Assembly (NCBI GenBank): GCA_032622095.1 | Contig: CP136066.1 | Coordinates: 100,027,319 to 100,091,318, forward strand | Direction: 5' to 3' | DNA from: Siphonodentalium dalli | Taxonomy: Eukaryota > Mollusca > Scaphopoda > Gadilida > Siphonodentaliidae | DNA length: 64,000 nt | In this document: one piece after another, positions 1 to 12,146 of the stretch | Layout: every line of letters begins with the position of its first letter | How positions within the stretch are numbered: the stretch's first letter is position 1 | The notes under the pieces: generated by a model | Seen by the model: the letters and a program-made list of their open reading frames with translations, nothing else | Database searches by the model: none | What the model was told of the DNA's origin: nothing | Program-made: the position numbers and the translations under genes

Positions 1-845
1 CATCTCCAGTTGGGGGGGATTGGCCAAAACTTGGCCATATGAAATTACTTTTGGCCATTTTCAAAAAATGAACCCTGGCTGTCTCAGAGGAAAATTGGAG
101 CGATTTGTGCTAGAAAGAATAAATATAGAAAATTATTGTATTGATCCCCTTATATATTGTTATCGTTGACAATGAACTATCTTCTCAAGAGATTTGATCT
201 CTTGAGAATGACAGCATATTTCAGGGCTTAAAATCTGCTGTGAATCGGAATCATGATTCTAAGTTTAATTCTCATAAAAGCAGCTGATTCGCTGTTGACA
301 TGCTATACCAGTATTTTGATTCTCACAAAATTTTATACATTTCTTTCCAGCAACTTGGTCACCACCAAACTTTATGTAGTACCGTGGCTCAAAATACAGG
401 TTGAGTTATATTTGGGGTTTGGTCAAATTCTTGATCACTTGGATCACCAGTGACTTTTAGCTGAAAATTTGAGTTCTCTTGGCATTACAAAATTAGGACT
501 GGCCTCTTGCCAACCAAACAGACAAACTATTAAATACATTGGCTAGCTATAATCGGATATTCGTAAGATCATTACAATTCACCAATAAATCTAATGGTAC
601 ATGTATGCCTATATTGCAACAAGTATTGTACATGTTATAGTTTAAGATTGGCTGTATCTTCCAAGTGGCAAACCGATTTCACAAACTGAGTTTGTTACTA
701 GGATTAGTTCATTCGCGTGCAGTGCATGGATTATGCTTTCAATTTGGAATCTTCTACCACTATTTTGGCAGTCAACTGCAAGCCAATCATTAACTATATA
801 ATATTGAATGGATTGGTTTCCCAATTTCAGCTAAATTTCACTCAC
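1..845. other. non-coding, probable intron or flank
   Basis: I see no recognisable coding exon, RNA gene or long repeat here. The minus-strand gene whose exon ends at 846 must continue into or beyond this stretch, because that exon ends in the middle of a codon next to a GT donor. I could not choose a following exon with confidence. Confidence 0.4.
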
Positions 846-896
846 CGAATAACATCAGTAGCAGGAGAAGTCGGATGGAATATGGAGTGACTTGTG
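846..896 (-). CDS. exon (fourth seen) of a DUF4806-like gene
   Basis: This is a 51-nt minus-strand exon, read as 1 + 48 + 2 nt. It has a strong acceptor (tttcttttccag) at its right edge and a GTGAGT donor at its left edge. Its phase fits the exon at 1991-2086, which ends with two bases of a codon. The encoded stretch is short (about 17 residues, rich in Ser, Thr and Pro) and carries no recognisable motif, so the call rests on splice sites and phase alone. The gene continues to the left of the window or in an exon I did not find. Confidence 0.45.
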
Positions 897-1990
897 CTGG
901 AAAAGAAATATATGGTTATTGATAGCGTTGTTCCACTTTCATCATCTTCGAAAATGAATTGACCTCTTCTGAAGGACAGCACCTTTGTTTCTAGCAACTT
1001 CCCTTTCTTCAAGGTAAGATTAATAAAAACAATAAAACTAACATAAAAAATTAATAATGTATTTAGCTCAATTTTACTTTGTCATCCATGTGTGTCCATC
1101 AACAATTTCCTTTGGCACATCCTACAGGCCACATCCTTCATTCAATTGTCGCCAAAAATCTTTGGGATTTTCGGGAGCTTACCATTTATACCATTTTCAA
1201 CAATTAGCTTCTTTTTCCATTGAAGTTAACAATTTGTGCATTCAGGATTATTTTGTTGCATATGATAGAATAAGGAATATGGTATCAATTGACATGGTTT
1301 AAACTTTTATAAGGCTGGCATCATAACTTCGACAAATATGTACATTTCTTGTAGGGGTGAGAGGGGCATGTTGGAACATTTTTTTCAATCACACATACAG
1401 GGAAATGTGAGCATGGGCCCCTTCCTTTTTGTACGCCCTTTTGAAAAAAGGTCGTATGATGTAAATGGGTTGTCCGTCCGTCCGCTTTTGGTTTCCGGAT
1501 GATAACTTTAGATTGAATCGAGTGAACTGATCCAACTTTGGTATGTTAGTTTACCAAACTAAAATACAGATCTAGAGGTGCCACGATTATTGATTTTGAT
1601 AATCGATAATCTGTCGTCAATAATCGACTATAATCGATTAATCGTACCTAATATTAATAACATCAGTGGAAGTATTCCGTAATATGTCCTATTGCCATAT
1701 TGGCTGGGTGCTGGTTATTAAACTGCTATCGCTGCTTGTTTGAGGCATCGGCTGATGTAATTTTTGGCATGATATAAATTGTGTTAGTATGAGATAGAAA
1801 GGACATTCATGTTACGTTCGTTCAACAATTTAATTTGTAACTTGGTGAGAGTTGTCAAAACATTGGTAACGTTTGAATCATGGTTCAGTCCAATGAACTT
1901 TTTTCAGTGTTATATTGTGTTAAAGCTTTATTCAATCAATCCGGCTTTAAAGGTATTTAAATGTATAATATAATTGCAGGTACCGCTTAC
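897..1990. other. intron with a dispersed hAT-like repeat
   Basis: This is the inferred intron of the minus-strand gene. It contains a dispersed repeat at about 1571-1760 (separate entry). Around 1430-1510 there is a 'GTACGCCC...GTCCGTCCGTCC' stretch that reappears in reverse complement at about 22,600-22,700, so it belongs to another dispersed family. I see no coding potential. Confidence 0.4.
1571..1760 (+). repeat. hAT-like dispersed repeat, copy 1
   Basis: It begins AGAGGTGCCACGATTATTGA and is rich in ATCGATTA-type palindromes. The same sequence recurs at 5756-5930 (same strand) and 7040-7215 (opposite strand). The AGGTGCCACGATT start and multi-copy, protein-free nature resemble non-autonomous hAT elements. 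That family label is an inference; the repetition is directly visible. Confidence 0.6.
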
Positions 1991-2086
1991 TTTGGAAATA
2001 TTGGTGGTTTCGGTCTGGTAGATTTTTTCTTGCTGATCACCTCTGCTTCTTCGTCATCTGATGAAATGTCATACCGTTTGTTAGCA
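1991..2086 (-). CDS. exon (third seen) of a DUF4806-like gene
   Basis: This is a 96-nt minus-strand exon read as 1 + 93 + 2 nt. Its acceptor is tttattctag and its donor GTAAGC. The reading is acidic then basic: it holds RYDISSDDEEAEV followed by SKKKSTRPKPPIFP. A Ser/Asp/Glu patch followed by a Lys/Pro-rich patch after a KKRQR block is what the linker of DUF4806-type proteins usually looks like. It joins in phase to 3033-3129 upstream and 846-896 downstream. Its length alone would make it invisible to a simple ORF scan. Confidence 0.55.
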
Positions 2087-3032
2087 CTAGAATAAATGAA
2101 AGATATTGACTCAATTTATTAATTAATTAATCTGCCCTTTAGCACTTAACCAATTTACGTTAAATCCATAAACATAGTCACAAGTTAAAAGGACAAGCTC
2201 TGAATGATCTTTTGATCCAAATCTCAAAGTAACATCTCGCTACTGGATCTGGGCGTAAAATCTGCTATAGAAAGTTATATACATGAACTTAGACAAAATA
2301 AGATTATCACAACCGATTTCACTAAAGGAAACTTGGACAATCTGATTTAAAAGGTGCCGACTCAGAGCTGGCCGACTGAGCAACGTTACCCATGCATGAA
2401 ATAAGTGCATGTAGTGCACAATACTTGCAATGGCGATGATTATTAACTAAATTTAGATTGATGGATAATAATTGCTGTCATAGCTTGGGAGTATACTGAG
2501 CCATGGTGATTTTTGCATGGTGTCATCGCTGACTGACAGTCTGACATGCTTCAGCAATGCAATACCCCCTCACTGTTGGTCGTTATTGAAAATTGTTCTG
2601 ATTGGCACTACTAATTCATTCAGTGTGGGCTTAAAATTATTGACACAGTATATGAGGTACATGCTCAACAGGAAACTACTACAATGTAGTAAGGTCAGCT
2701 GTGCACAGGTTTCTTTTGAGTCTGTTTCGTCTCCACAAGATAATTGAACAAATAACTCCATATTAATGCATGGCATATGTGCCGGGTACATGGAGGTGTA
2801 TTGTATCTATAATATCAGACTGTTTGGCCAATGTCAATATCCTTTTTTTAGACTGGTTGCAATTGTTTAATTCTAGAGTCAATGCAATGGTTGTATTGCG
2901 TACATTTATTAAAATGCTTAGATACTATAACAGATTTTTTGTTTGTTTTGGCAATCGGTAAAATTCAACTGCGAAGTACAATTAATATCCAATCCGATTC
3001 CGATTATCGCAACATCACTAATAGTAACAAAC
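2087..3032. other. intron, no other feature seen
   Basis: This is the inferred intron between two exons of the minus-strand gene. Open frames on both strands near 2517-2961 show no family resemblance and overlap each other, so I treat them as chance. Confidence 0.4.
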
Positions 3033-3129
3033 CTTCTCTGCCTTTTTTTTGGTGGCTCGTCTTGGCAGCTTGATAACTCGCTTGTTTCGACAGACTGAGG
3101 CAGTTTTTGCCTTGCCTTCTCATAGTCTC
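3033..3129 (-). CDS. exon (second seen) of a DUF4806-like gene
   Basis: This is a 97-nt minus-strand exon read as 2 + 93 + 2 nt. The acceptor is ctctcaacctgcag; the donor is the weaker GTTTGT. The first codon is completed by the G that ends the exon at 5190. The encoded block runs DYEKARQKLPQSVETSEL and ends in the basic string PPKKRQR. The 'DYEKA..KL..AE(D/E)TS(D/E)L' pattern is the recognisable hallmark of the N-terminal region of DUF4806 proteins, which are often related to transposase-derived nuclear proteins of animals. The family is assigned from this pattern and the exon before it; I ran no search. Confidence 0.6.
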
Positions 3130-5189
3130 CTGCAGGTTGAGAGATAATAAACATGGGAAGAGTTGTCTATGAGTTCTTATTGAGGTTAAAAAAAAAAAAA
3201 ATCATAAACAATCTTTATAAACAATCTTCATAAACAATCTTTAGTAGTATGGACAAGTACTACTAAATAATAACTCTATTCACTACCGGTACTAAATAAT
3301 GTATAGTCTACAGTATAGATATAAATTTTTCCACATCACTCATTTGAAAAGTTGTCGATTTTCCACTGTTAGGCGACACCAATTTTTAAGTCTGGTTTAC
3401 GAACATGTGGGGAGAAAAAATGTAGATGCAGGAGGGAAAAAAATAAAAATAAAAAAAGTTGTCCCCCCAATTTATATCAAGTAAATCAGGAGTAAATCGT
3501 GGAATTTTACATAAATTTTCCAAAAATTGTAAAAAAATGTTTTTGAATGAAATTCTGAACAAAACAAGACATTTCTTGTCATGAAATACATGAAAATATG
3601 GATCTGTAAATGATCATAAGCAGAACCGGATGCGACAGAACATGAAGATCAGTACGGTATGCGTGTAAAACATTTTGGGAGAAAAACGTTTTATTTTTTT
3701 TCATGAAATGGAAAAAAAGTTGTAGGAGGTGTTCGTAAACCAGACTTAAAAATTGGTGTCGCCTTACTAAGAGGAAATCTACATTTAATTAATAAATAGG
3801 GTAATACTTGGTTGGTTCGAAATTAAAGGCCTTCTGTTTCAGACTGATGTGGTTACCTTGGGCTGATATCAGGCCTAATTTCAAACCAACCACTTAATAT
3901 CTAAGTGTTTACTCATTATAATCATGGAATCTTTTATGCATATTCGATCATACATGTAGCAGGTTGATGTGTTGGTGTGTTTAGCTCTAGACATTATGAA
4001 TTCAAGGGACCCAGTGGGCGATCCATAAAACGAACCCATTATTTTTTTGGTGCCAAAAATAAATGGGACGTAATTCCATATAAAGAGTTGTTTTGTACAA
4101 ATCCAGTGATATGTGATTTCTGATTGCCAGACACCAATGCCTCAAAGTGCAACAAATCGCAGGAAAGCGGAATTCTGTTTTACAGTTGATTATTCCAATT
4201 TCATCCAAAACAAATTCAGAGTCATTTCATAAAATCATGGAAACCATACATGCAAAAATATGTCAGGGTTTTCGAAGCACAGAATTCCTGTATGATGCAC
4301 ATTGCAGGCTGTTTGATATGAGTTTCTGTTGCCAACTATGGCAACTTTGTGCTATTTTGTGATGGAATATCTGAACCGCTGACCGATTTGGTGTCGATCT
4401 CAAATGAAATCTTAAATATTCACAGGTCATATTTTTAGGCATAAAAACTAAATATATGTTTACAGTATCAGAGGCAAAAAAATAGGAGCAGGGGATTTAT
4501 TATTATTTTTATTTCCCCCCCCCCAAAACTGGTATTTACATATGGTGGTTGCTTCTGGTGGGTATTTTCGGGGAGAATGCTTTATTCAATCAAACAAAGC
4601 CTGAACATAACACATTGATGTAAATATACGCCACACCATGTAAGTATACTCACCACCTCGCCATGTAAGTAAACAGACCACCCCATGTAAGTACTAGTAG
4701 ACTCACCACACCATGTAAATAGACACATCACCCCATCTAAGTAGACAGTAGACACACCACCCATGTAAGTTCATGCCTATAGGCATCTGAACATCAAAGA
4801 TGTAAACATGTAGTTATCCATCAGATCTCCGATTGAGATCTCTTTTTCCAGTTCAAATTTAGAGTTAATATTTTTTTAACAGACTAAGAGTTATTACTTC
4901 AAGCTAAAAAAAAATAATGTAATATTTTAGACCACACTACAAAGGGTTAATTCAGTTGCCAATGGCTATTTTACCGATGGGGAAATCATATAGAAGAGGG
5001 GTGATGTATATTTTACAGCCCTCATAATTGGCTATGGCAATCAGCAATGCTGAAGCAAACTGGGCCATGGCAAAGGGTTGCTTAAAAACAGGGAGGGGGA
5101 TTAGTTAGTAGTACAGGCGGGTAGTTTTTGGAGGGGGGGATATACCGTAAAGACACTTATTTCTGTTATGCCTCACTGTATATACATAC
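3130..5189. other. large intron with local repeats
   Basis: This is the inferred 2.06-kb intron of the minus-strand gene. It holds an inverted repeat whose arms read 'CGACACCAATTTTTAAGTC' at about 3372-3393 and its complement at about 3742-3765; this may be a small fold-back element. At about 4615-4770 there is a tandem repeat of 'caccatgtaagta'-type units of roughly 25-35 bp. No other gene is apparent. Confidence 0.45.
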
Positions 5190-5404
5190 CTGTAATATAC
5201 ATAATCTTTATTTCTAATAATTCCCAGCTGGTTGTCGGCTGGACATGACCCAATACTGTTTTAACACAGCTGTATGTATTCGGCGGCCAGAAGCATTTGC
5301 ACTCTTTTTTTCCATCCTCTTGGTCCAAAAACCATTCAGTAGAAACTACTGCTGTGGAATTGTTGTTCAAAAATTCCACGATTGCCAATTTTGGTGAGGT
5401 TGAG
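5190..5404 (-). CDS. exon (first seen) of a DUF4806-like gene
   Basis: This is a 215-nt minus-strand exon read as 1 + 213 + 1 nt. Its acceptor is ttttctcatag; its donor GTATGT follows ATTACAG. It encodes a block with LAIVEFLNNNSTAVVSTEWF, then CKCFWPP, then QPTTSWELLEIKIM. The order 'aiVEF...Vv...W....C.WPP......W....i.i.g.ydDYEKA' is typical of the start of DUF4806/BEN-associated animal proteins, which supports both the gene and the splice to 3033-3129. An in-frame ATG lies just upstream (5416-5418), so this could also be a first coding exon. Product function is unknown. Confidence 0.6.
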
Positions 5405-5755
5405 CTATGAGAAAACATTATATATGAGCATTAAATTAAATATATCTATGTACAAGTGTATGTTTTCATTTCAGACAATATGACTATACACATCAAAAGA
5501 GGAATAAAATAGAGACAAATTTGTGAAATAGGAGTACAAGTATAATAAGTCTTTGCACCATTTATTATATTTAGACTTCTTTTTTCAGGACAGGAATAAG
5601 GAGTGTTCAGACAAGTCCATTGCGGATGTCACATTGCAATTAGATTAGAGGGCAATAACACTTTAATAAAGATATAAGAAGCTGTGATGCATCCATTAAG
5701 TTGTATCCATTAACACACCCAAACTTGCTTATTGTTGTAGCCAATTTCGAGTGGA

Positions 5756-7215
5756 GGTGGCACAATTACTGATTTTGGTAATCGGTAATCGGTCGTCAAA
5801 ATTTGACTGTAATCGATTTATTCGTACCTAATATTAATAATGTTAGTGGAAGTATTCCGTAATATGGTCTATTGACAGGGTGCTGTTTAACTGCTCTCGC
5901 TGTTTTTTTCAGGCATCTGCTCACATAATTGTTACACTAATGAAGTGGATTATAAAACACCGGTAATGATAATGAGATATAAGAGATTTGTCATGATGTT
6001 TCTTATAGGGGTGCCGTGATTAATCGTATAATCGATGAACCGTTGATAAAGCCGATAATCAATTACAATTTCTGTCGTCTATTAATGTGCGTTTATTTAT
6101 TTCGGACATTGGAAAATGCCGGTTATTGTTGAATAGCCTGATTATTTTACACAGTTTAATCTACAGCTGAGAATGTAACAAACTTTGATTATTTATCAAA
6201 GAGATTCTGACCACATGAGACTACAATATATATGTTGTAAGCAGTCAACAGTTCATTTGATGATGCGACATGGTTACTCTTCGGGTCGTTGTATATTCTT
6301 CAAATTGGTGGCACTGCAGCTTTGAACTTATGCCGATGTCGTTGTATATTTCTACAAGTATGGGGCACTGTCTTTGAAATGGGATGCCTGTCAATGAACT
6401 CAATGCACTTGCCCTTGAATCTCATTTGAACAAAGGAGAGTTGATTAACATTCACTCGAAACCAGGGAACCTACATGTGCAGCATTTTAATCAGCGATAT
6501 TCTCCGCTGTTACTAGTACAGGCTATCGCTTATTGTGTGGTGACTGCTGAATGAAATTGACTATTACCAGATACTGAACTTGTTCTGAGTCCTGAAATTA
6601 GCGGGTGGGTCCCAACTTTGCTGGAATCACGAAATTGAGGTCAATAAAATAGATCTGACATTTTAAGGCCTCATGAATTTGATTTTTGTTATATACATGC
6701 TGATACATGATTTGACCAAATTTCCCCCATTTTTGGCGCCAAGTCTGAGGGTCAAGTATAGGTCACACAGATTGACAGGCACCCGGAATGAATTCATGAC
6801 ACTCAATATAGGTTAAAAATATTCAGTTTATCGCATATTTTCGACCAAACTATTAGGAACCACCGTCTTTCATTCCTAATTTTATATTGCTTGTTTGTTT
6901 GGCTATTAAATTAATCGCTACGTTCGTTCCAATGAACTCGCACATATTATAACCATGACATCACCGAGAACTACGCTCTTATTGAATACATCATTAGTCA
7001 TTACCGGTGGTTTTTGACACACTTTATTAACATAAACATTACATCAACTGATGTCTCAAACAAGCAGCAATAGCAGTTAACCAGCACCCAGCGAATACGG
7101 CAATAGGCCATATTACAGATTACTTCCAATCATGTCATTAATATTAGTACGATTAATCGATTATAGTCGATTATTGCCGACCGATTATCAAAAATCAATA
7201 ATCGTGGCACCTCTT
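5756..7215. repeat. inverted pair of hAT-like repeats
   Basis: The left arm (about 5756-6000) and the right arm (about 6955-7215) are imperfect reverse complements. They share the AGGTGCCACGATT start, the ATCGATTA palindromes and the 'aaaacaccggtaatga' inner block. A second, partly different start (GGGGTGCCGTGATTAATCG) lies at about 6007-6025 inside it, so elements may be nested. I see no transposase and no clear target duplication. It could be one fold-back element or two oppositely inserted copies. Confidence 0.55.
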
Positions 7216-9357
7216 GTTTCATATCTTCGAAGTGAAGTGAATTCCACCTAATAGTACTATTAGTATGCTCACAGGCTGAACAGACTATTTGTTGCAGAAA
7301 CCTGTATATGTCAAAATATTAGTTTTTTAGGTACCACTCTTTCTAGTCGAGTCTCTGGAGGAGGAAGAAAATAGAATAAATGTACATACTGAAATAAGCA
7401 AAGTGCAGGGTGGAAATTCACAAGTTGAATAGACACGCATGCATTTATTTGGAACATGAGAGAAGCAGGTATGCTATCAGGAAAAACAAATTCTGACCAA
7501 ACAACCCTAAATTAATGTTTATGGATACTTTTTATCATTTGGTTTTTAGTATGTTGAATATAAAGGGTTAATATACTTTTTCCTGATGAGAAATGTGTTG
7601 AATTTAATTTGAGGTTTTGAAAACTATTTTTCAGAAATGCACTGGACTAATATTAGGCCATTTAAATAAAAAGGATTGATTCTCAGCAATTTAAAAAAAT
7701 TAAATCAGTGAGGGATTTTATTATTTTTTATTTATTTGTTGCGATGCAAGCTCCATGCAGAGTTCAGTCCCCTACATAGGACTTACCACTGCCAGCACCT
7801 ACATTGTGCATTTATTTATTTCAGATTGTAGCTTGCAATTAATTTAGTCTAAGTCTGCGAGGTGCTAGATTTATTACTAGAACGGGCAGCTTAATTATTG
7901 CGATCTTTACGCCAAGGTTGGTGGCGATATTTACTTGATTTTACCTAACAAATCAAAATCTGATATATATATCCAAAACCTCGATAAAACATACTTAGAT
8001 CAACAAATGTGATGCAAAACTAACATTGGCTTGTATGCGATAACGTTTTTCTTAACTATACATTGTTGGCCTGTGTAAAGAAATAGTCCCTGATAAATAA
8101 TGACTCGTTGGCATACTTAATGGTATATATTTATATTTCTGAGAAAACTCAAAATGCGTTCTCTCACTTTATGTTGAAAATGATTGTTCTTCGACCCAGT
8201 GAAGGTCATATTTCAACCTTTAACACCACATCATCAATGAACTTCATTAAAGCTACAGTCATTTATATGATTTTACTATGATGCTGTCTTGTCACCTATT
8301 TTCATTTAGGTAATTCTAAAATTTCAATTCCATGGTGGGAATAAAAGTGTTCAATGTAGACTATTTTATTCACTGCTCTGGTGCCTGAGAATCAATTATT
8401 TTCTTCTTTTTTTTATTGCCTTACTGTTCCTTTTTTACTTTTAGTTATCATCAAACCAGCTGGTAGGACAAATTCCTCACCAAAGATAGTAAATCAGTGG
8501 ACTAGAGTAATATAATGATAAGTTTTAGAGCCATTCTAAGGCGAGACCAAGGTTTTTAACTTGTTAACTGCGTTGCACTCAAAGTTTCCTTTGACATAAA
8601 CAAGCTAGTGAAATTGGTTAGGATAAGGTTTTAATGTTAAAATATATATTTCACATTACATTACTACTGTCAGTTGACAACACTTGTGGAGTTCAGAACA
8701 ATATCATTTTCAATTAATCCAGTCACAATTGTGAGATTAAAAGGGACGTACAGCCTTTGCTGTAGGGTATAATTTAGAAATAACATCAAATTATGATAAT
8801 TTCCTCAAGACTATACCAATAGTATGGCATAATGATGATATGAGGGTAATATTATTCACAAAAACACTTTGTCTGAGAAAATACAGATCGACTGTTGTTT
8901 AGTTTCTTGAAAAAAGCACAGTGAACGATACAGAAATTCAAAGTGGTCTATAAACAATGAGTTTCATAACGTTTTGATGTTTGTTTACATAAAGAATGGT
9001 ACAAATGTGACAATAACATGCAATGTACGCGATATTTATGATTTTGGTATAAGAACAACATCTGTCTTATCATATAATATTCTGTCTTTTTATGGTGGTT
9101 TTAGTTGGACAAATAAAATAATAGTTGACTGTTTTAAGAGCAATAGCCACTGCGAATTAAATTTAATTACAGATATAGGGGATTTTAAATGAGCAGTCAA
9201 CACTAAAACCCTGATATAGAAATACATATACACATGACTTTGACATAAAACAGCATTATCCCAACTGATTTCACTAGCTAGTTTACATGGAAGGAAACTT
9301 GGACTAACACTCTTACAGTAATTGTCCCATAATAGCAATCTAACAGAGTATACTTCC
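7216..9357. other. AT-rich non-coding DNA
   Basis: No coding exon, RNA gene or strong repeat is recognised. The open frames at 8974-9192 (plus) and 9090-9338 (minus) overlap, are short and show no family signal. Confidence 0.4.
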
Positions 9358-10211
9358 CAGTCTAATAAAAACCAGACCGTGTTTCATTTCAATCAACTTA
9401 CGGTCTGAAGACACTCATGGTTAAAATTATTTCAAACGAAAGAAATCTAGCCAATTCGCAGCAAGCGATGCGTTGGTTGACCAATGAATAGCTTCTTGCA
9501 AATCAATTAACATACACTTATGAATATAAGCCACACCCGCGGCATTGGACTGCAATCTCACGAAGTTATCATATAAACGACATGTTAGTGTTGTGTATCT
9601 TAACTGACCACACGTTGTATGTTCAAAATCACAACTAACGTATGTTTATTCATATTGGGAATGTTCAGACAGACCAAGTAAACATAACAGAATTGTATTT
9701 GCAAAGATATTTTTTTTAAATATTATTTTCTCCTAACGGATATTACGTCACGTGCCAAATAAGGATAAATTTACAACTTACGTAGTAAACACTGGTAAAT
9801 TCCAAGGCCGTATTGTAAACAAAGAGATGACGCAACATGACCGCGGTACAGGTACAGCTCAATAAAATTTCTAAAGAGCGTGCTTATCGCTATGTTGTCA
9901 TTACATTGTGCTTTATTTATAATATAGCATCTGAATTGCTAAATTTGTATTCTGCATGTATAGTGAAGCCATTAACATTGAGAGCATTTTATTGCACAGA
10001 AGAAGAGTGACAACTCTTAAATGCTTACATGACCTCGGGCGCACGTGTGTAGATATATGTGTGTATGCAATGATAAAACACTGCCTTATGAATATAAATG
10101 AGTTTCACAAAAAAGGGAATTCCCCCTTCATCTCTGAAATCAGATTCCATGCGAGTGTTGTCAGACCGTAAGTTGATTGAAATGAAACACGGTCTGGTTT
10201 TTATTAGACTG
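9358..10211. mobile_element. non-autonomous element with CAG...CTG inverted ends
   Basis: The first 51 bp, starting CAGTCTAATAAAAACCAGAC, are repeated as a perfect reverse complement at 10,161-10,211. The 854-bp interior has no transposase. CAG...CTG termini are typical of hAT elements. An immediate 8-bp target duplication is not present, but 'atacttcc' lies just left of the element and recurs a few bases beyond the right end in a short local repeat, so the duplication may have been disturbed. Confidence 0.7.
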
Positions 10212-11837
10212 CATGCATACTTCCATGCATACTTCCATGCATGTGAACAATATATATTTAACTGATTAACTGTTTGGAACAGTTGAAAATGCCTAGTACT
10301 GAGTATTCTGTATTCGTATTTACACTTTTTCAATCAGGCCATACAAAAAACAAATTGATTCTCAGGTATTTTTATTTAATCTGAGTGAGGAAGGATTTTT
10401 TCTTTATTTATATTTATGTCTTGTGATATATATGAAAAACAGGGTCCATTTTATTCAATGCCATTGTTCCTGAGAATCTATTCTTTTTTATGTTTGGTCT
10501 GAGGATAACTACATGTCTTGAATGGGCTGAAATGTCAATGAAGTTGACAAAAATATACCTTTGATCAGTAATTGTCACGGGAGCAGATTTTGTTCCCACT
10601 CTATATACTCTTGAGTGCCTAATAAAAGTACAGGGTGGAATAATAGTACAGGTTGGAAAATGTCGCGTAACTGAATAATAGTACAGGGCGGAATAAACGT
10701 ACAGACTGGAAATATTAGTACCATACATCCCAACAAAACGCACCATCTGACTGGTTTACTGATGCCATCATTAAGTTATTCACCTAAGCCATATGGTTTT
10801 CGTTCTATTCCTATACCTAACTTAATTAATGAACTCGTGTTGGAACATGATATTGTCATTTTGACACCAATGCAATGATATAATTTATTATATGACTATT
10901 CTTCCTTAAATACCACTATCATTTGACAATCTAATCTAAATTATCGGATCACATTGAGTGAGTCGAGAGCTTTCCGATGAATGGCAACAAGCCATATTTC
11001 CAACTAAATCCTGAAAAGTTGCCCATAATTCTGCTTTGGTTAAGAGGTTGATTACTTTGGGCATTACTGTACGTCCAGTTACGCTTTCACATGCCAATAA
11101 TTTAACTTGAGATAGGAAAGGTTTTAATTATACCTTCAAATAGTTCAATATTGAAATGACTACAGTGACTGTGATTGAGTCACTATCAGGTTATTACATT
11201 TCGGTGAACCAAGGGAAGGACCAGTCTGTTCAACACGGGGAAATTGTGTGCACCCAAATAAACAGACATAACAGTCACATAAACGATGCCAGACAACCAC
11301 TATATTGCAATTATCATTTACTAAATAATATCAACTTCAAGACTGACCACAATCTGTTATTAAAAATACTAAATTTCGCTTCCGCGAGTTTTACCGTCAA
11401 ATTTCGCGCATTAGACTGGTCCTTGATTTGGTTCACCAGAAACTTGAAAACATAACAACCTGACCCTTTCTGCTGCAGTGATCATAAACATTTTGACAAG
11501 AGAGACAAGTGCAGATTTTAACACCCGAAGAATTAAGAATGGCGAATGCTTTGGCCTACATGTGCGAAAGCAAAAGCTCTTGTCTCCTGGTATTACAGGA
11601 CAGTGCCTTGTGATAATGACCCCATCGTGCTTTAATCAGGGGACAGTAAAAGTTGGGGCATGTAGATAATATTTCATACCAGGCAGTCCTTCCCATGAGG
11701 AAAACCCAGCGAGAGCATTTATTTGCTCTCGTAATTCAGAAGACGGGTGTAATATTGCACCCATACTATAATTGTATAGTTGGGTTTTTCTCAAACAAAA
11801 AGTCATTGTGGAATAGACAATTCACAGTTATACTTTA
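10212..11837. other. non-coding DNA, no gene seen
   Basis: Several 60-110-codon frames exist here on both strands, but none shows a conserved motif or consistent splice signals. I see no structured repeat. Confidence 0.35.
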
Positions 11838-12146
11838 GTATGGCTTTAGGGGTTACTCTCACCAAAAAAAAGTGCTGAAGGGTACACAGGGTTTGTGATC
11901 GGCACGAACGCCATTACTTAAATTGCGTTTATGAAAATCTGGCGCCCATTAGCAGTTTGTTTTCAGTACATTTTAATATGCATTGGAACATAAACAATTA
12001 TTCCCTAACAGAAATCATGGCAGATACGAAGACTGAATGTCCTTTAGAATGACATTTCAAACCCTGTGTACCCTTCAGCACATTTTGAAAATCCTGTGTA
12101 CCCTTCAGCACTTTTTTTGGTGAGAGTGACCCCTTCAGCTTTAGTA
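11838..12146. mobile_element. short inverted-repeat element (MITE-like)
   Basis: The left arm (about 11,845-11,893) reads GGGGTTACTCTCACC, an A-run, then GTGCTGAAGGGTACACAGGG. The right arm (about 12,092-12,140) is its reverse complement, and an extra copy of the inner block sits at 12,059-12,083. The interior of about 170 bp is unrelated. It is a fold-back MITE of unknown family, and the additional inner block shows local duplication of a terminal segment. Confidence 0.65.
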
